NCBI RefSeq assembly: GCF_000317125.1
Contig: NC_019695.1
Span: forward strand, 1,166,336-1,230,335
Direction: 5' to 3'
DNA: 64,000 nucleotides
Origin: Chroococcidiopsis thermalis PCC 7203
Lineage (GTDB): Bacteria; Cyanobacteriota; Cyanobacteriia; Cyanobacteriales; Chroococcidiopsidaceae
Numbering within the stretch: the first letter of the stretch is position 1; each line of letters begins with the position of its first letter. The translations under genes were made by a program, and so were the position numbers. Positions 35,809 to 44,606 of this stretch are shown here, one piece after another. The notes beneath the pieces are model-generated. The model saw only the letters and a list, made by a program, of their open reading frames with translations, had not been told where the DNA came from and searched no databases.

Positions 35809-36900
35809 ATGACGATCGCACAAGACAAATTCAATCAACCGTCTTCGCAAATGCAAGTCCGTTCGGCGCGATTGTGGATGCCAGAACGAGTCATATTTAC
35901 TCCCGCAGCTTTAGCGGAACCGTACGCTCAGCAGATTTTAGCACGGGTACAGGCGCTTAACCTACCAGTAGAAGAGTTACCGCGCAACCGTTTGACAGGT
36001 TTAAGGGGAGAGAGCGATCGCGAAACCTATGATATTGCCAAGCGCACCCTCGCTGTTGTCACCGCACCACCAAGTGCTTTGAAACTCAGTCCTATTCCTC
36101 CCTCGGCTGACTGGCAGTTTCATCTGGCTGAAGGCTGTCCGGCACATTGTCAATATTGCTATTTAGCTGGAAGCTTGCAAGGTCCACCAGTCATTCGCGT
36201 TTTTGCCAATTTACCGCAGATTTTAGCCAATACTGCATCCTACGAACAGCCAGGTAAAGCGACTAGTTTTGAGGTGAGTTGCTACACCGATCCTTTAGGA
36301 ATAGAGCATCTTACGGGTAGTTTGGCTGAGTGCATTCGCCACTTTGGGACGCGCCAAGATGGATATCTGCGTTGGGTATCGAAATTTGATAACGTAGATA
36401 GCCTATTAGAGCTGCCTCACAACGGTCATACGCGCTGTCGCGTCAGCGTTAACGCCGCACCTATATCAGGACGATTTGAAGGTGGTACGGCTTCTGTAGG
36501 CGCGAGATTGCAGGCGTTAAGAAAGCTAGCATTACCGCGATCGCAAGGTGGTGGCGGTTATCCTGTGGGGTTAGTCATTGCACCCATTATGGATATGGAA
36601 GACTGGGAATCGCATTACACTCAGTTATTTGACGCGATTAGCGAAGCATTAGATTTCGATTGCGATTTGACTTTTGAGTTGATTTCTCACCGTTTTACTC
36701 CAGGTTCCAAAGAAGTTTTGCTTTCTTGGTATCCTCAGACTAAGTTAGACATGGACGAGTCAAAGCGCAGCGTCAAGCGCAATAAGTTTGGTGGTACGAA
36801 ATACGTATACGATTCTGACACGATGAGAGAGTTACGCAGATTTTTCGAGCGCCAGATTCAACAGCGTTTTCCTCAAGCAAAAGTTTTGTATTGGACTTAA
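35809..36900 (+). CDS. Radical SAM protein of the spore photoproduct lyase (SplB-like) family
   Basis: 363 residues from MTIAQDKFNQ. The 4Fe-4S site CPAHCQYC (CX3CX2C) and the preceding HLAEGCPAHCQYCYLAGSLQG block match SPL-family radical SAM enzymes. FEVSCYTDPLGIEHLTGSL and TFELISHRFTPGSKEVLLSWYP are further family blocks. In spores SPL repairs a thymine photoproduct. Cyanobacteria do not make such spores, so the cyanobacterial homologues have an unknown substrate, possibly a UV or desiccation lesion. Cytosolic. Confidence 0.85.
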   Translation: MTIAQDKFNQPSSQMQVRSARLWMPERVIFTPAALAEPYAQQILARVQALNLPVEELPRNRLTGLRGESDRETYDIAKRTLAVVTAPPSALKLSPIPPSADWQFHLAEGCPAHCQYCYLAGSLQGPPVIRVFANLPQILANTASYEQPGKATSFEVSCYTDPLGIEHLTGSLAECIRHFGTRQDGYLRWVSKFDNVDSLLELPHNGHTRCRVSVNAAPISGRFEGGTASVGARLQALRKLALPRSQGGGGYPVGLVIAPIMDMEDWESHYTQLFDAISEALDFDCDLTFELISHRFTPGSKEVLLSWYPQTKLDMDESKRSVKRNKFGGTKYVYDSDTMRELRRFFERQIQQRFPQAKVLYWT

Positions 36901-36999
36901 TTAGTCATTAGTTGTTTGTCATTAGTGAGTGGTGCGCGAAATCCCTTTAACTCCTGGATCCTCAGTTTTGACTTTTGACTTTTGACTTTTGACTTCCTT

Positions 37000-37203
37000 T
37001 CATAAATTTTCTTTAGCCTTTTCATAGGCTATTTTTTGTTCTGGAGTTGCTGAGTTGAGGCATTCTGCATGAATGCGTTCTAAATTGTCGAGATATTCTG
37101 TTTTTTGGCTCAATACTGAATTGTCGCGAGTTGAGTTAATTAGAGCTAGTTGCGCTCTTAATGGCAATTTACGAAAGGCTGCTAAACGGTTTTCCATACT
37201 CAT
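37000..37203 (-). CDS. Small unknown protein
   Basis: 67 residues, MSMENRLAAFRKLPLRAQLALINSTRDNS...KIAYEKAKENL; helical and charged, with no known domain. TTTGACT heptamers (about 36961-36996) lie just past its stop. It shares strand with the downstream PsiE-like and DUF1614 genes but is separate from them. Confidence 0.5.
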   Translation of the reverse strand: MSMENRLAAFRKLPLRAQLALINSTRDNSVLSQKTEYLDNLERIHAECLNSATPEQKIAYEKAKENL

Positions 37204-37270
37204 TTTTCAAATCATCTCATGGGGTCAATATTTACTGATAATCGCTGACCGTCGCTTAGTTTGACAATAA

Positions 37271-37741
37271 TTATTTTTCTGGTTTTGCTGATTCTACTGG
37301 AGAACTCATAGGACGATCGTATATGCGTGACATCCAAGCACGAACTAAGAGTAGTAAACCCAACACGGTTAAGAAACTACAAATTCCTATCATTTGACTA
37401 CTAGGAATATCCAATACACCTCGTAGAATTATTTCTCTCAATGCAGAAACGATTGATACTTCAACTGCTACACCAACCGAAATTCGCTGCTGCTGTAAAT
37501 AGATAATTAATAAGCGGAACAATTCTACTAAAATTAAAATGAATAGAATGTCAGAAGTGACGCGCTGAAATTCTAAAGGATGTAGCAGAGAGATAAACAT
37601 ATCTCCTAGCCGAATTATCATGACACAGAATAAACCAAAACATAAAGAGACTACAATAAAATTCTGAATTACTTCTAAATTACGAATAATTTTTTCTATT
37701 TGAAACCAGTTGCCAAGCTGCATTTTGAATCGATGCTCCAT
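37271..37741 (-). CDS. PsiE-like membrane protein (phosphate-starvation-inducible family)
   Basis: 156 residues from MEHRFKMQLGNWF; an upstream ATG at 37798 would overlap the next gene. Four hydrophobic helices and the pattern LEFQRVTSDILFILILVELFRLLIIYLQQQRISVGVAVEVSIVSALREIIL match the PsiE family. The role is unknown even in E. coli. It follows a DUF1614 gene closely (26 bp), so they are likely one transcription unit of membrane proteins. Confidence 0.75.
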   Translation of the reverse strand: MEHRFKMQLGNWFQIEKIIRNLEVIQNFIVVSLCFGLFCVMIIRLGDMFISLLHPLEFQRVTSDILFILILVELFRLLIIYLQQQRISVGVAVEVSIVSALREIILRGVLDIPSSQMIGICSFLTVLGLLLLVRAWMSRIYDRPMSSPVESAKPEK

Positions 37742-37767
37742 CTCTCCTAAGTTGCAGAATCTAGAAA

Positions 37768-38439
37768 CTACGATAGCAAAAGAGCAAATAAACCACACAA
37801 GGCAATTCCGTCAAACACGCCAGCACCACCAATACTAAGAACTCCTGGTGTCATGCGCTGAATTTCTTTTAAGTGTAAAATATCCGCACCGATTAAAGTT
37901 CCCAACACGCCGCCAGCAAAAGCGACGGGTGCGGCGTGGATTCCTCTAGTGATGAAAGCAGACGCGATCGCGGCGGTTATTGGAGCCAGCAACGGATTCA
38001 TCTGAATTCCGATTCCTGGTACGACACGAGCAGCGTAGTAGCTTACAATTGTCACAATTGCCGTGACTAAAACAATTGCTAGTGGATTAGCATGGCGAAA
38101 TTGGTATAAAGCTACAAGAACGGGAATTAAACCACCACCGACATTTAAAGCAACAATTGTTTTTTGACGAATGCGCGGTAGGGGAATACCGAAAAATTGT
38201 CGTACCCACAGATTGCTGTAATCATCGATGATTTCAACTTGAGATTCTACCTTGTATAAAGGAATATTAATTGTGCTGCCAAAAATTATTGCTGCCAATA
38301 AAAATAGAGCAGCATTGGCAGAAAACCCTAATTTTGCTACTGCTATCTGGACAACATCCAGTGTCAGCGCGAACCAAATAAAAGGAAATACTAACAAAAG
38401 TAAAATAAACAGCAATATGGAAACAGGGAGGTAGAACAT
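37768..38439 (-). CDS. DUF1614 family membrane protein
   Basis: 223 residues, polytopic (about six to seven helices). Landmarks are FGSTINIPLYKV, ALNVGGGLIPVLVALYQ, PGIGIQMNPLLAPITAA and ADILHLKEIQRMTPGVLSIGGAGVFDGI. Function of DUF1614 is unknown; the conserved Gly/Asp-rich helices suggest a transporter or sensor. It is the first gene before the PsiE-like protein. Confidence 0.75.
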   Translation of the reverse strand: MFYLPVSILLFILLLLVFPFIWFALTLDVVQIAVAKLGFSANAALFLLAAIIFGSTINIPLYKVESQVEIIDDYSNLWVRQFFGIPLPRIRQKTIVALNVGGGLIPVLVALYQFRHANPLAIVLVTAIVTIVSYYAARVVPGIGIQMNPLLAPITAAIASAFITRGIHAAPVAFAGGVLGTLIGADILHLKEIQRMTPGVLSIGGAGVFDGIALCGLFALLLS

Positions 38440-38740
38440 ATCAGTTATCAGTGGAACCAGTGGCTAGTGGCTGGTGACTAGAGGCAAGAAGCTGGTTCCA
38501 TCAGTCATGCACCACTTCTATCGCGTACTAGTCAATATTCATCACTGCTCGCTACTCACTTCTTCTGCTAGAAGTGTATTGTAATTGGAGTAAATTGTGT
38601 ATGAGGTGCGATCGCCTTAGATTAGCTAACCGCTACAGCTATAAGAGCATTAGAATAAAACAGTGATTGGTGACTGATGGCTAGAACAGCTTCTTTGTCC
38701 GCCTTGTCTTCTTTGTCCCCCCTAACCCCTAACCCCTAGT
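38440..38740. other. Intergenic region with short repeats
   Basis: 301 bp of GTGGCTAGTGGCTGGTGACTAG-like degenerate heptamers and CTTTGTCC/CCTTGTC tracts (about 38690-38735) ahead of the P450 gene. It should contain two divergent promoters. Nothing else recognised. Confidence 0.5.
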
Positions 38741-40165
38741 ATGCGATTACCTGATGGTCCCAGTGGTCCGCCTTGGCTGCGGAGACTGAGATTTATTAAT
38801 TGGATCTTACGCCCATTTGAGGTGATGGAGGCACGGGCGAAGAAGTATGGAGATATCTTTGCGATCGCCAAGAATGCCTCACCGTCGATGGTATATTTGA
38901 GCAATCCAGCCGCGATCGAGCAAGTTTTAGGAGCAAATCCAGAGTTTTTTGATACTAATAGCGGCAATGATGTTTTACTACCGTTATTAGGAGCTAATTC
39001 GCTGATTTTACTCGGCGGGATGAAACATCAGCGTCAGCGTAAGTTATTAATGCCACCCTTTCACGGCGATCGCTTGCGAACTTACGGACAAACTATTTGG
39101 GATATTACTACACAAGTTACCAGTCAGTGGCGATCGGGACAATCGATAACCGTTCGTGCTGCGACACAAGAAATCTCGATGCGCGTCATCCTCAGCGCTG
39201 TTTTTGGTTTGGATGGTGGAGAACGTTACGATCGCCTACGAAAACTGCTAACCTCTCTGTTAGAAACTGTCAGTTCCCCTGTAAGTTCGATGGTACTATT
39301 CTTCCCTTCCCTACAAAAAGATTGGGGAAAGTGGAGTCCTTGGGGACTGTTTTTGCAAATGAAACAGCAAATTGACGATCTGTTAGTTGCAGAAATTCAA
39401 CAAAGACGTGCAGAGATGTTACAACGTGTAGAGACGTTACATGTAACGTCTCCACCGCGCGATGATATTCTTTCTTTACTACTAGCAGCGCGAGACGAAG
39501 CAGGTCAACCCATGACCGATGAAGAATTGCGCGACGAACTGCTAACTTTATTATTTGCCGGACACGAAACGACTGCTTCAGCACTTGCCTGGGCATTATA
39601 TTGGCTCGATCGCCTGCCGGAAGTCAAAGAAAAGTTACAAGCAGAAATTGACTCGCTAGGAGACAATCCCGACCCGAGTGCGATCGCTAAACTACCATAC
39701 TTGAATGCTGTTTGTTGCGAAACTCTCCGCATCTATCCAATTGCAATTAGTCCCTTTCCGCGCATTCTGAAAGTCCCAATGGAAATTGGCGGTTATCAGT
39801 TGGAGTCAGGTGCGATCGTGGTGATTTCTATTTATCTCACCCACCAGCGCGAGGATCTCTATCCTCAACCTAAACAATTCATTCCAGAACGCTTTTTAGA
39901 ACGGCAATTTTCTCCTTACGAGTATCTACCCTTTGGGGGTAGCAATCGCCGCTGTATCGGTGCAGCTTTTGCCTTATTTGAAATGAAATTAGTATTAGCA
40001 AATATGCTTTCAAATTACGATCTCAAATTAGCAAGTAACCGTCCTGTCAAACCAACTCGTCGCGGTTTAACAGTTGCTCCTCCAGCTAATATGAAAATGG
40101 TCGTGCAGCAAAAGTCAAAAGTGGAAAGTCAAAATTCAAAAGTATTGCTGACGAGCGATCGCTAA
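38741..40165 (+). CDS. Cytochrome P450 (CYP110-like) with an in-frame palindrome insertion
   Basis: 474 residues. The I-helix AGHETTASALAWALYW, the K-helix ETLR in NAVCCETLRIYP and the heme loop FGGSNRRCIGAAF with Cys405 make an intact P450. The sequence resembles the cyanobacterial CYP110 group, which hydroxylates fatty acids or hydrocarbons. A copy of the 30-36 bp palindrome lies in frame at 39426-39455 and encodes VETLHVTSP between MLQR and PRDDILSLLL, a surface loop before the I-helix. No redox partner gene is adjacent. The C-terminal tail runs into AAAGTC-type repeats. Confidence 0.92.
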   Translation: MRLPDGPSGPPWLRRLRFINWILRPFEVMEARAKKYGDIFAIAKNASPSMVYLSNPAAIEQVLGANPEFFDTNSGNDVLLPLLGANSLILLGGMKHQRQRKLLMPPFHGDRLRTYGQTIWDITTQVTSQWRSGQSITVRAATQEISMRVILSAVFGLDGGERYDRLRKLLTSLLETVSSPVSSMVLFFPSLQKDWGKWSPWGLFLQMKQQIDDLLVAEIQQRRAEMLQRVETLHVTSPPRDDILSLLLAARDEAGQPMTDEELRDELLTLLFAGHETTASALAWALYWLDRLPEVKEKLQAEIDSLGDNPDPSAIAKLPYLNAVCCETLRIYPIAISPFPRILKVPMEIGGYQLESGAIVVISIYLTHQREDLYPQPKQFIPERFLERQFSPYEYLPFGGSNRRCIGAAFALFEMKLVLANMLSNYDLKLASNRPVKPTRRGLTVAPPANMKMVVQQKSKVESQNSKVLLTSDR

Positions 40166-40182
40166 GTGACTTAAGATGAGAC

Positions 40183-40698
40183 TCAAAAACTTAAATAATG
40201 CATTAACTGAGAAATAATCTGACCTGGAAGGGACAATCGTTTTTGAAAATCAACTAAATTTCGATAAGCACCAGCCATCTGACGATTTTCTACAACTGCT
40301 TGCGCTAATGCCAAATCCATAGTGGGAATTTGGATTAAATCTTCTACTGTCGCTGTATTGGGATTGAGGCGAATCAGAGGAGAAGTCTCTGCATCGTAGT
40401 AACAGAATTTGAGGATTGGTGTCAAGGGTGCGAGGCGTTGTACGGGAACGCTCAAAGCAGCGGCAATATCTTCAATACAATAAAACTGTACCCCAGCATG
40501 GCTGAGTTGAACGAGCGATCGCGCTTGATGTATGGAAAGTCCCGGTAGCCTCAACCAGTCATCTACCGTTGCCTGGTTGACATCAATCTGAATTCCTAAA
40601 GACACCGCCACAGCAATTTCTTCTAATGATTGCAACCGATAATAGGGATCGTTTAGCAATCTATTGCGGATCGTTTGAATTTGCAGCCAGCTTAACAT
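40183..40698 (-). CDS. Helix-hairpin-helix (ComEA-type) protein
   Basis: 171 residues. Two HhH-like segments: IDVNQATVDDWLRLPGLSIHQARSLVQ and IRLNPNTATVEDLIQIPTMDLALAQAVVENRQ. The NxAT..DL..IP pattern is that of DNA-binding ComEA-like repeats. There is no signal peptide, so a cytosolic DNA-associated role rather than DNA uptake is likely. It converges with the P450 gene. Confidence 0.75.
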   Translation of the reverse strand: MLSWLQIQTIRNRLLNDPYYRLQSLEEIAVAVSLGIQIDVNQATVDDWLRLPGLSIHQARSLVQLSHAGVQFYCIEDIAAALSVPVQRLAPLTPILKFCYYDAETSPLIRLNPNTATVEDLIQIPTMDLALAQAVVENRQMAGAYRNLVDFQKRLSLPGQIISQLMHYLSF

Positions 40699-40774
40699 TT
40701 GGCAGTCAGTTATCAGTGGTTAGTGGCTGGTGGTTAGTGGCTAGATGTTCTTTACTTAAGACTTCCGACTTATT

Positions 40775-41218
40775 TCAAATACTATCTAATAACTGGCGGC
40801 GTTTTTGCTCGAATTCGTATTCCGAGATTAACCCCTCTTGGCGGAGATTGTCTAATTCTCTCATGGCATCTGCGATCGCGCTCACTCGGGCTGGCATGAC
40901 TGTAGTTGAGGGGCGCTTAGATAAAATGGAAAAATTGGCAAGATTAGTTACGCTCGTTCCAGACATGCCTAATTCACCGAATTCAGAATTAAAGTTGAGG
41001 TCAAACTCCTCACTGTCTTGTACTAAATACCAAAACCCTTCAATAGCGCTAGCAACGCGGGGAATAGGTGTCCACGATAGCAGTAGATAAAGCAGTCCCC
41101 ACAAAGGCTGTCCCAAGTAAAACTTGTGCAATCCAGCGATTGGCATCGGCAACACCGTACAAGCAAAAGCCAGAGTAGCAGCAACTTTACGATTTTTTTG
41201 TTGGCTGACGATGCTCAT
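40775..41218 (-). CDS. TM2-domain protein with SHOCT-like tail
   Basis: 147 residues. The N-terminal TM2 domain (KVAATLAFACTVLPMPIAGLHKFYLGQPLWGLLYLLL) has two helices and the G-HKFYLG motif. The C-terminal ~30 residues, MRELDNLRQEGLISEYEFEQKRRQLL, match the short SHOCT motif found at protein ends. The function is unknown; such proteins are membrane-bound and small. The middle is Ser/Asn-rich linker. Confidence 0.75.
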   Translation of the reverse strand: MSIVSQQKNRKVAATLAFACTVLPMPIAGLHKFYLGQPLWGLLYLLLSWTPIPRVASAIEGFWYLVQDSEEFDLNFNSEFGELGMSGTSVTNLANFSILSKRPSTTVMPARVSAIADAMRELDNLRQEGLISEYEFEQKRRQLLDSI

Positions 41219-41469
41219 GAGGACAACTCCAAAGGAAAAGGGGGGATTAAAGGTATTTTGTCAAGCCAGCGATCGCTTTTTTAACTACCTTACCTTCTAT
41301 ATTATTCATTCCCTTATCAGTTATCAGGGAGCAGGGAGCGCACGAGCAGTGACCAATGACCAATGACCAATGACCAATGACTGCTGTATTAAATTGTCGT
41401 CTAAACTAGAATGATATTAGACGTACCTATAAAAACTCTGAGTGCCTCACTCAAATAATTACAAGCGCT

Positions 41470-41793
41470 ATGGGATTTTTTGATTCTGATATAGTTCAAC
41501 AGGAAGCCAAACAGCTGTTTGAGGATTATCAAGCGCTGATCAAGCTGGGGAATAGCTACGGCAAATTTGACCGCGAAGGAAAAAAGCTATATATCGATCA
41601 AATGGAAGCCATGATGGAGCGCTATCGGATTTTTATGAAGCGCTTTGAACTTTCAGAAGACTTTATGGCACAAATGACGGTAGAACAACTTAGAACTCAG
41701 CTCAATCAGTTTGGGATCACGCCGCAGCAAATGTTTGAGCAAATGCATAATACTTTGGAGCGGATGAAAGCAGAGCTAGAGAGTCAGTCCTAA
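41470..41793 (+). CDS. DUF1825 family protein
   Basis: 107 residues, MGFFDSDIVQQEAKQLFEDYQALIKLG, then a helical run with MEAMMERYRIFMKRFELSEDFMAQMTVEQL. This is a short all-helical protein widespread in cyanobacteria with no known function. A MITE-like element lies 13 bp past its stop (41807). Confidence 0.75.
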   Translation: MGFFDSDIVQQEAKQLFEDYQALIKLGNSYGKFDREGKKLYIDQMEAMMERYRIFMKRFELSEDFMAQMTVEQLRTQLNQFGITPQQMFEQMHNTLERMKAELESQS

Positions 41794-41806
41794 TGAGGAG
41801 TAAGTT

Positions 41807-41870
41807 GTAGGGGGCGGGTTCACAAAAGAAATCTGACTCTGACAAATATTTCAGGTAAACCCGCCCGTAC
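41807..41870. mobile_element. MITE-like element, 64 bp
   Basis: Terminal inverted repeats GTAGGGGGCGGGTT (41807-41820) and AAACCCGCCCGTAC (41857-41870) around a 36-bp AT-rich centre. Same family as 45996-46063, 49830-49892 and 52265-52334. Confidence 0.7.
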
Positions 41871-41975
41871 AGTCGTAAGTGTTTTCTACTTATGGCTTTT
41901 GACAACTGAGAACTAATCACCGATTGCTGGTCGCTGTTCTAGCCTCTTTGTGGTACTTTTAAGCACGGAGACGAA

Positions 41976-42950
41976 ATGGAGTTAGACGTGCAACCAAAAG
42001 TCATTATTCATGGTGGTGCAGGCAGTTCGCTACACGGCAAAGGTGGAGTGGAAGCAGTGAGGCGATCGCTCTACCCGGTTATTGAAGATGTTTATGCTTT
42101 ACTGCTAGAAGGAAAGAGTGCTTGCGAGGCAGTGGTACGTGGTTGCCAAATGTTAGAAGACGATCCCTTGTTTAATGCTGGAACGGGATCGGTGCTGCAA
42201 TCGGACGGACAAATTCGCATGAGTGCGGCGCTGATGGATGGTATTGCTCAAAGATTTAGCGGTACGATCAATGTCTCGCGAGTCCAGCATCCAATCGAAC
42301 TAGCATTATATTTACAAAACTCTCCCGATCGCGTGTTGTCAGACTTTGGGGCAGCAGAACTATTGCGAGAACTGCAACTGCCTAGTTACGATCCGATTAC
42401 GGAGCGTCGTCTCAACGAATGGCTGCAAGAAAGGCAGGAAAATTTCACAAAGACGATGGCGGCGGTAGTGGCAGAAGTCGGGGTAGGAGATGATGCAGAC
42501 ACCGCAGTTGTCGATACAAGTGCTAGACGGGGGACAATTGGCGTAGTCGTGCTAGACAGCCAAGGAAAGCTAGCATCTGGTACATCTACAGGTGGTAAAG
42601 GGTTTGAACGCATCGGACGTGTCAGCGATTCTGCCATGCCTGCGGGAAATTATGCTACAGCACACGCTGCCGTAAGCTGTACGGGAATCGGCGAAGACAT
42701 CATCGATGAGTGTTTGGCAGCGCGGATCGTCGTCCGCGTCACGGATGGTATGTCTTTGTTAGATGCGATGCAACGATCGTTTACTGAAGCCAGCGATCGC
42801 CAGCGAGACTTAGGGGCGATCGCCCTTGATGCTTCTGGGGCGATCGCTTGGGGTAAAACTAGCGACGTGATCTTGGCTGCTTTCCACAATGGCGATCGCA
42901 TTGGCGATACTTTGGAATTGCCCGTAGGGACGCAGGTTGGTTGTATTTGA
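41976..42950 (+). CDS. iaaA: Isoaspartyl peptidase / plant-type L-asparaginase
   Basis: 324 residues. This Ntn-hydrolase is cut before Thr187 in ARRGTIGVVVLD to expose the catalytic threonine. VIIHGGAGS, FNAGTGSVLQSDGQIRM, SASLMDG-like ALMDGIAQRFSG and the glycine-rich STGGKGFERIGRVSD (substrate loop) are all present. It hydrolyses beta-aspartyl dipeptides, including the beta-Asp-Arg released from cyanophycin by cyanophycinase. It therefore connects to the cyanophycin genes at 27-30 kb. Confidence 0.93.
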   Translation: MELDVQPKVIIHGGAGSSLHGKGGVEAVRRSLYPVIEDVYALLLEGKSACEAVVRGCQMLEDDPLFNAGTGSVLQSDGQIRMSAALMDGIAQRFSGTINVSRVQHPIELALYLQNSPDRVLSDFGAAELLRELQLPSYDPITERRLNEWLQERQENFTKTMAAVVAEVGVGDDADTAVVDTSARRGTIGVVVLDSQGKLASGTSTGGKGFERIGRVSDSAMPAGNYATAHAAVSCTGIGEDIIDECLAARIVVRVTDGMSLLDAMQRSFTEASDRQRDLGAIALDASGAIAWGKTSDVILAAFHNGDRIGDTLELPVGTQVGCI

Positions 42951-43056
42951 GTGGCTGGTGGCTAGTGACTAAGTGGCTAGGGAAGGGGACAAGGGGGAGT
43001 AGGAGGACAAGGGAGACAAGGGGGACTAATTCTAGTCACCAGCCACTAGTCACTAA

Positions 43057-44439
43057 TCACTCCTTCGACTTCAGCCTCCAGCCAGGTTTGACGACCTGAC
43101 GCGATCTGGCAATAACCAAACAATCGTCGGGTACGTCTTCGGTAATAGTCGAGCCTGCGGCAATGTTGACATCCTGTCCGATCGCGATTGGAGCGACGAG
43201 GACGCTATCAGCACCCGTTTTACTGCGATCGCCAATTTTAGTAGGATGCTTTTTTACACCATCATAGTTAGCTGTAATCGTACCGCAACCAATATTGACT
43301 TGTTCCCCAATGGTGGCATCGCCTAAATACGATAAATGGGCAGCTTTGGTTTCTGCTCCTAATTTCGTATTTTTCAATTCCACAAAATTGCCAATCCGAC
43401 AAGCCGCGCCAACTTCAACCTGACCTCGTAGGTGAGCGTAGGGACCGATTTGAGTTTCAGCACCAACAATGCTGTTGCTGACAACAGAATACATCGCGGT
43501 GACGTTTTCGCCAATCTGACTATTTTCAATTAAACTACCCGGTCCAATCCGACAGCCAGAGGCGATCGCCGTTTGACCCCGTAGGTGGGTTTGTGGCTCA
43601 ATGACAACATCTGGTTGAATCTTTACCGTGTCATCAATTGTGACACTAGCTGGATCGATCAGCGTCACTCCTGCTGACATCCAATAGGACTTGATGCGTC
43701 TTTGTAAAATCTCGTAGGCTGTTGCTAACTGTTCGCGATCGTTGACTCCCAAAATTTCTTGTTCGTCTTCGATATCAACCGCCATCGCAGGTTGGAGCAA
43801 ATTTACAGCATCTGTCAAATAGTATTCTTTTTGGTCGTTGTTTGCTTGTAGTTGCGGTAGTACGTTCGCTAAATCTTGCCAGCGAAAACAGTATACCCCA
43901 GCATTAACGCGACGATTTTGCTTTTGAGCCGCGCTACAGTCGCGGTCTTCAACAATTTGCTGGACGATGTTTTGACCGTTACAAAATACCCGTCCGTAAC
44001 CTTGAGGATCGGAAAGTTGAGCCGTGAGAATGGTAGCAGCATGTTGGTGCTGTTTGTGGGTTTGAATCAGCCGTTGTAGAGTTTGGGGTCGTAACAGGGG
44101 AACGTCACCATTCAACACCAATAAATCCCCTTGAAAGCCTTCTAAATGTGGCAGGACTTGCTGAATTGCGTGACCCGTACCTAACTGCTCGGTTTGTTCG
44201 ACAAACTCCAACTTTGGCAAGGAATTAGAGACAAGCGAGCGGTTGGGATCTAAAAGAGCTGTCTTCACTTGCTCGGCTTGATATCCCACAATCACCAAAA
44301 CTCGATTGGGAGAGATTTCCAGACTACCCAGGATCGCTCGTTCGATCAGCGATCGCCCTCCGATTTGATGTAAAACTTTGGGCAACGTCGATTTCATTCG
44401 CGTACCGCGCCCAGCTGCCAAAATTGCTACCGCTACCAT
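43057..44439 (-). CDS. glmU: Bifunctional N-acetylglucosamine-1-phosphate uridyltransferase / glucosamine-1-phosphate acetyltransferase
   Basis: 460 residues, normal GlmU length. The N-terminal pyrophosphorylase domain starts [18 protein letters not shown] and has LNGDVPLL. The C-terminal left-handed beta-helix has hexapeptide repeats and the acetyltransferase blocks [27 protein letters not shown] and [17 protein letters not shown]. It makes UDP-GlcNAc for peptidoglycan and glycans. It is alone on its strand, with degenerate repeats on both sides. Confidence 0.96.
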   Translation of the reverse strand: MVAVAILAAGRGTRMKSTLPKVLHQIGGRSLIERAILGSLEISPNRVLVIVGYQAEQVKTALLDPNRSLVSNSLPKLEFVEQTEQLGTGHAIQQVLPHLEGFQGDLLVLNGDVPLLRPQTLQRLIQTHKQHQHAATILTAQLSDPQGYGRVFCNGQNIVQQIVEDRDCSAAQKQNRRVNAGVYCFRWQDLANVLPQLQANNDQKEYYLTDAVNLLQPAMAVDIEDEQEILGVNDREQLATAYEILQRRIKSYWMSAGVTLIDPASVTIDDTVKIQPDVVIEPQTHLRGQTAIASGCRIGPGSLIENSQIGENVTAMYSVVSNSIVGAETQIGPYAHLRGQVEVGAACRIGNFVELKNTKLGAETKAAHLSYLGDATIGEQVNIGCGTITANYDGVKKHPTKIGDRSKTGADSVLVAPIAIGQDVNIAAGSTITEDVPDDCLVIARSRQVVKPGWRLKSKE

Positions 44440-44606
44440 ATGTTTAGACTTGGCTATCTGCTATTCGCCTATTCAAGGATAAAGGAATCGGTGACTAGTG
44501 ACTAGTTATCAGTGACCAGTGACCAGTGACCAGTGACCAGTGACCAATGACTTGACATTGACATTGATGTCAAGGTTTAGGGTGAGAGGGTGTATGTGCG
44601 GTTGCT

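Noticed and set aside
35809-36900. A sporulation gene proper
   Set aside because: SplB-like radical SAM proteins are widespread in non-sporulating cyanobacteria; no other spore gene is present.
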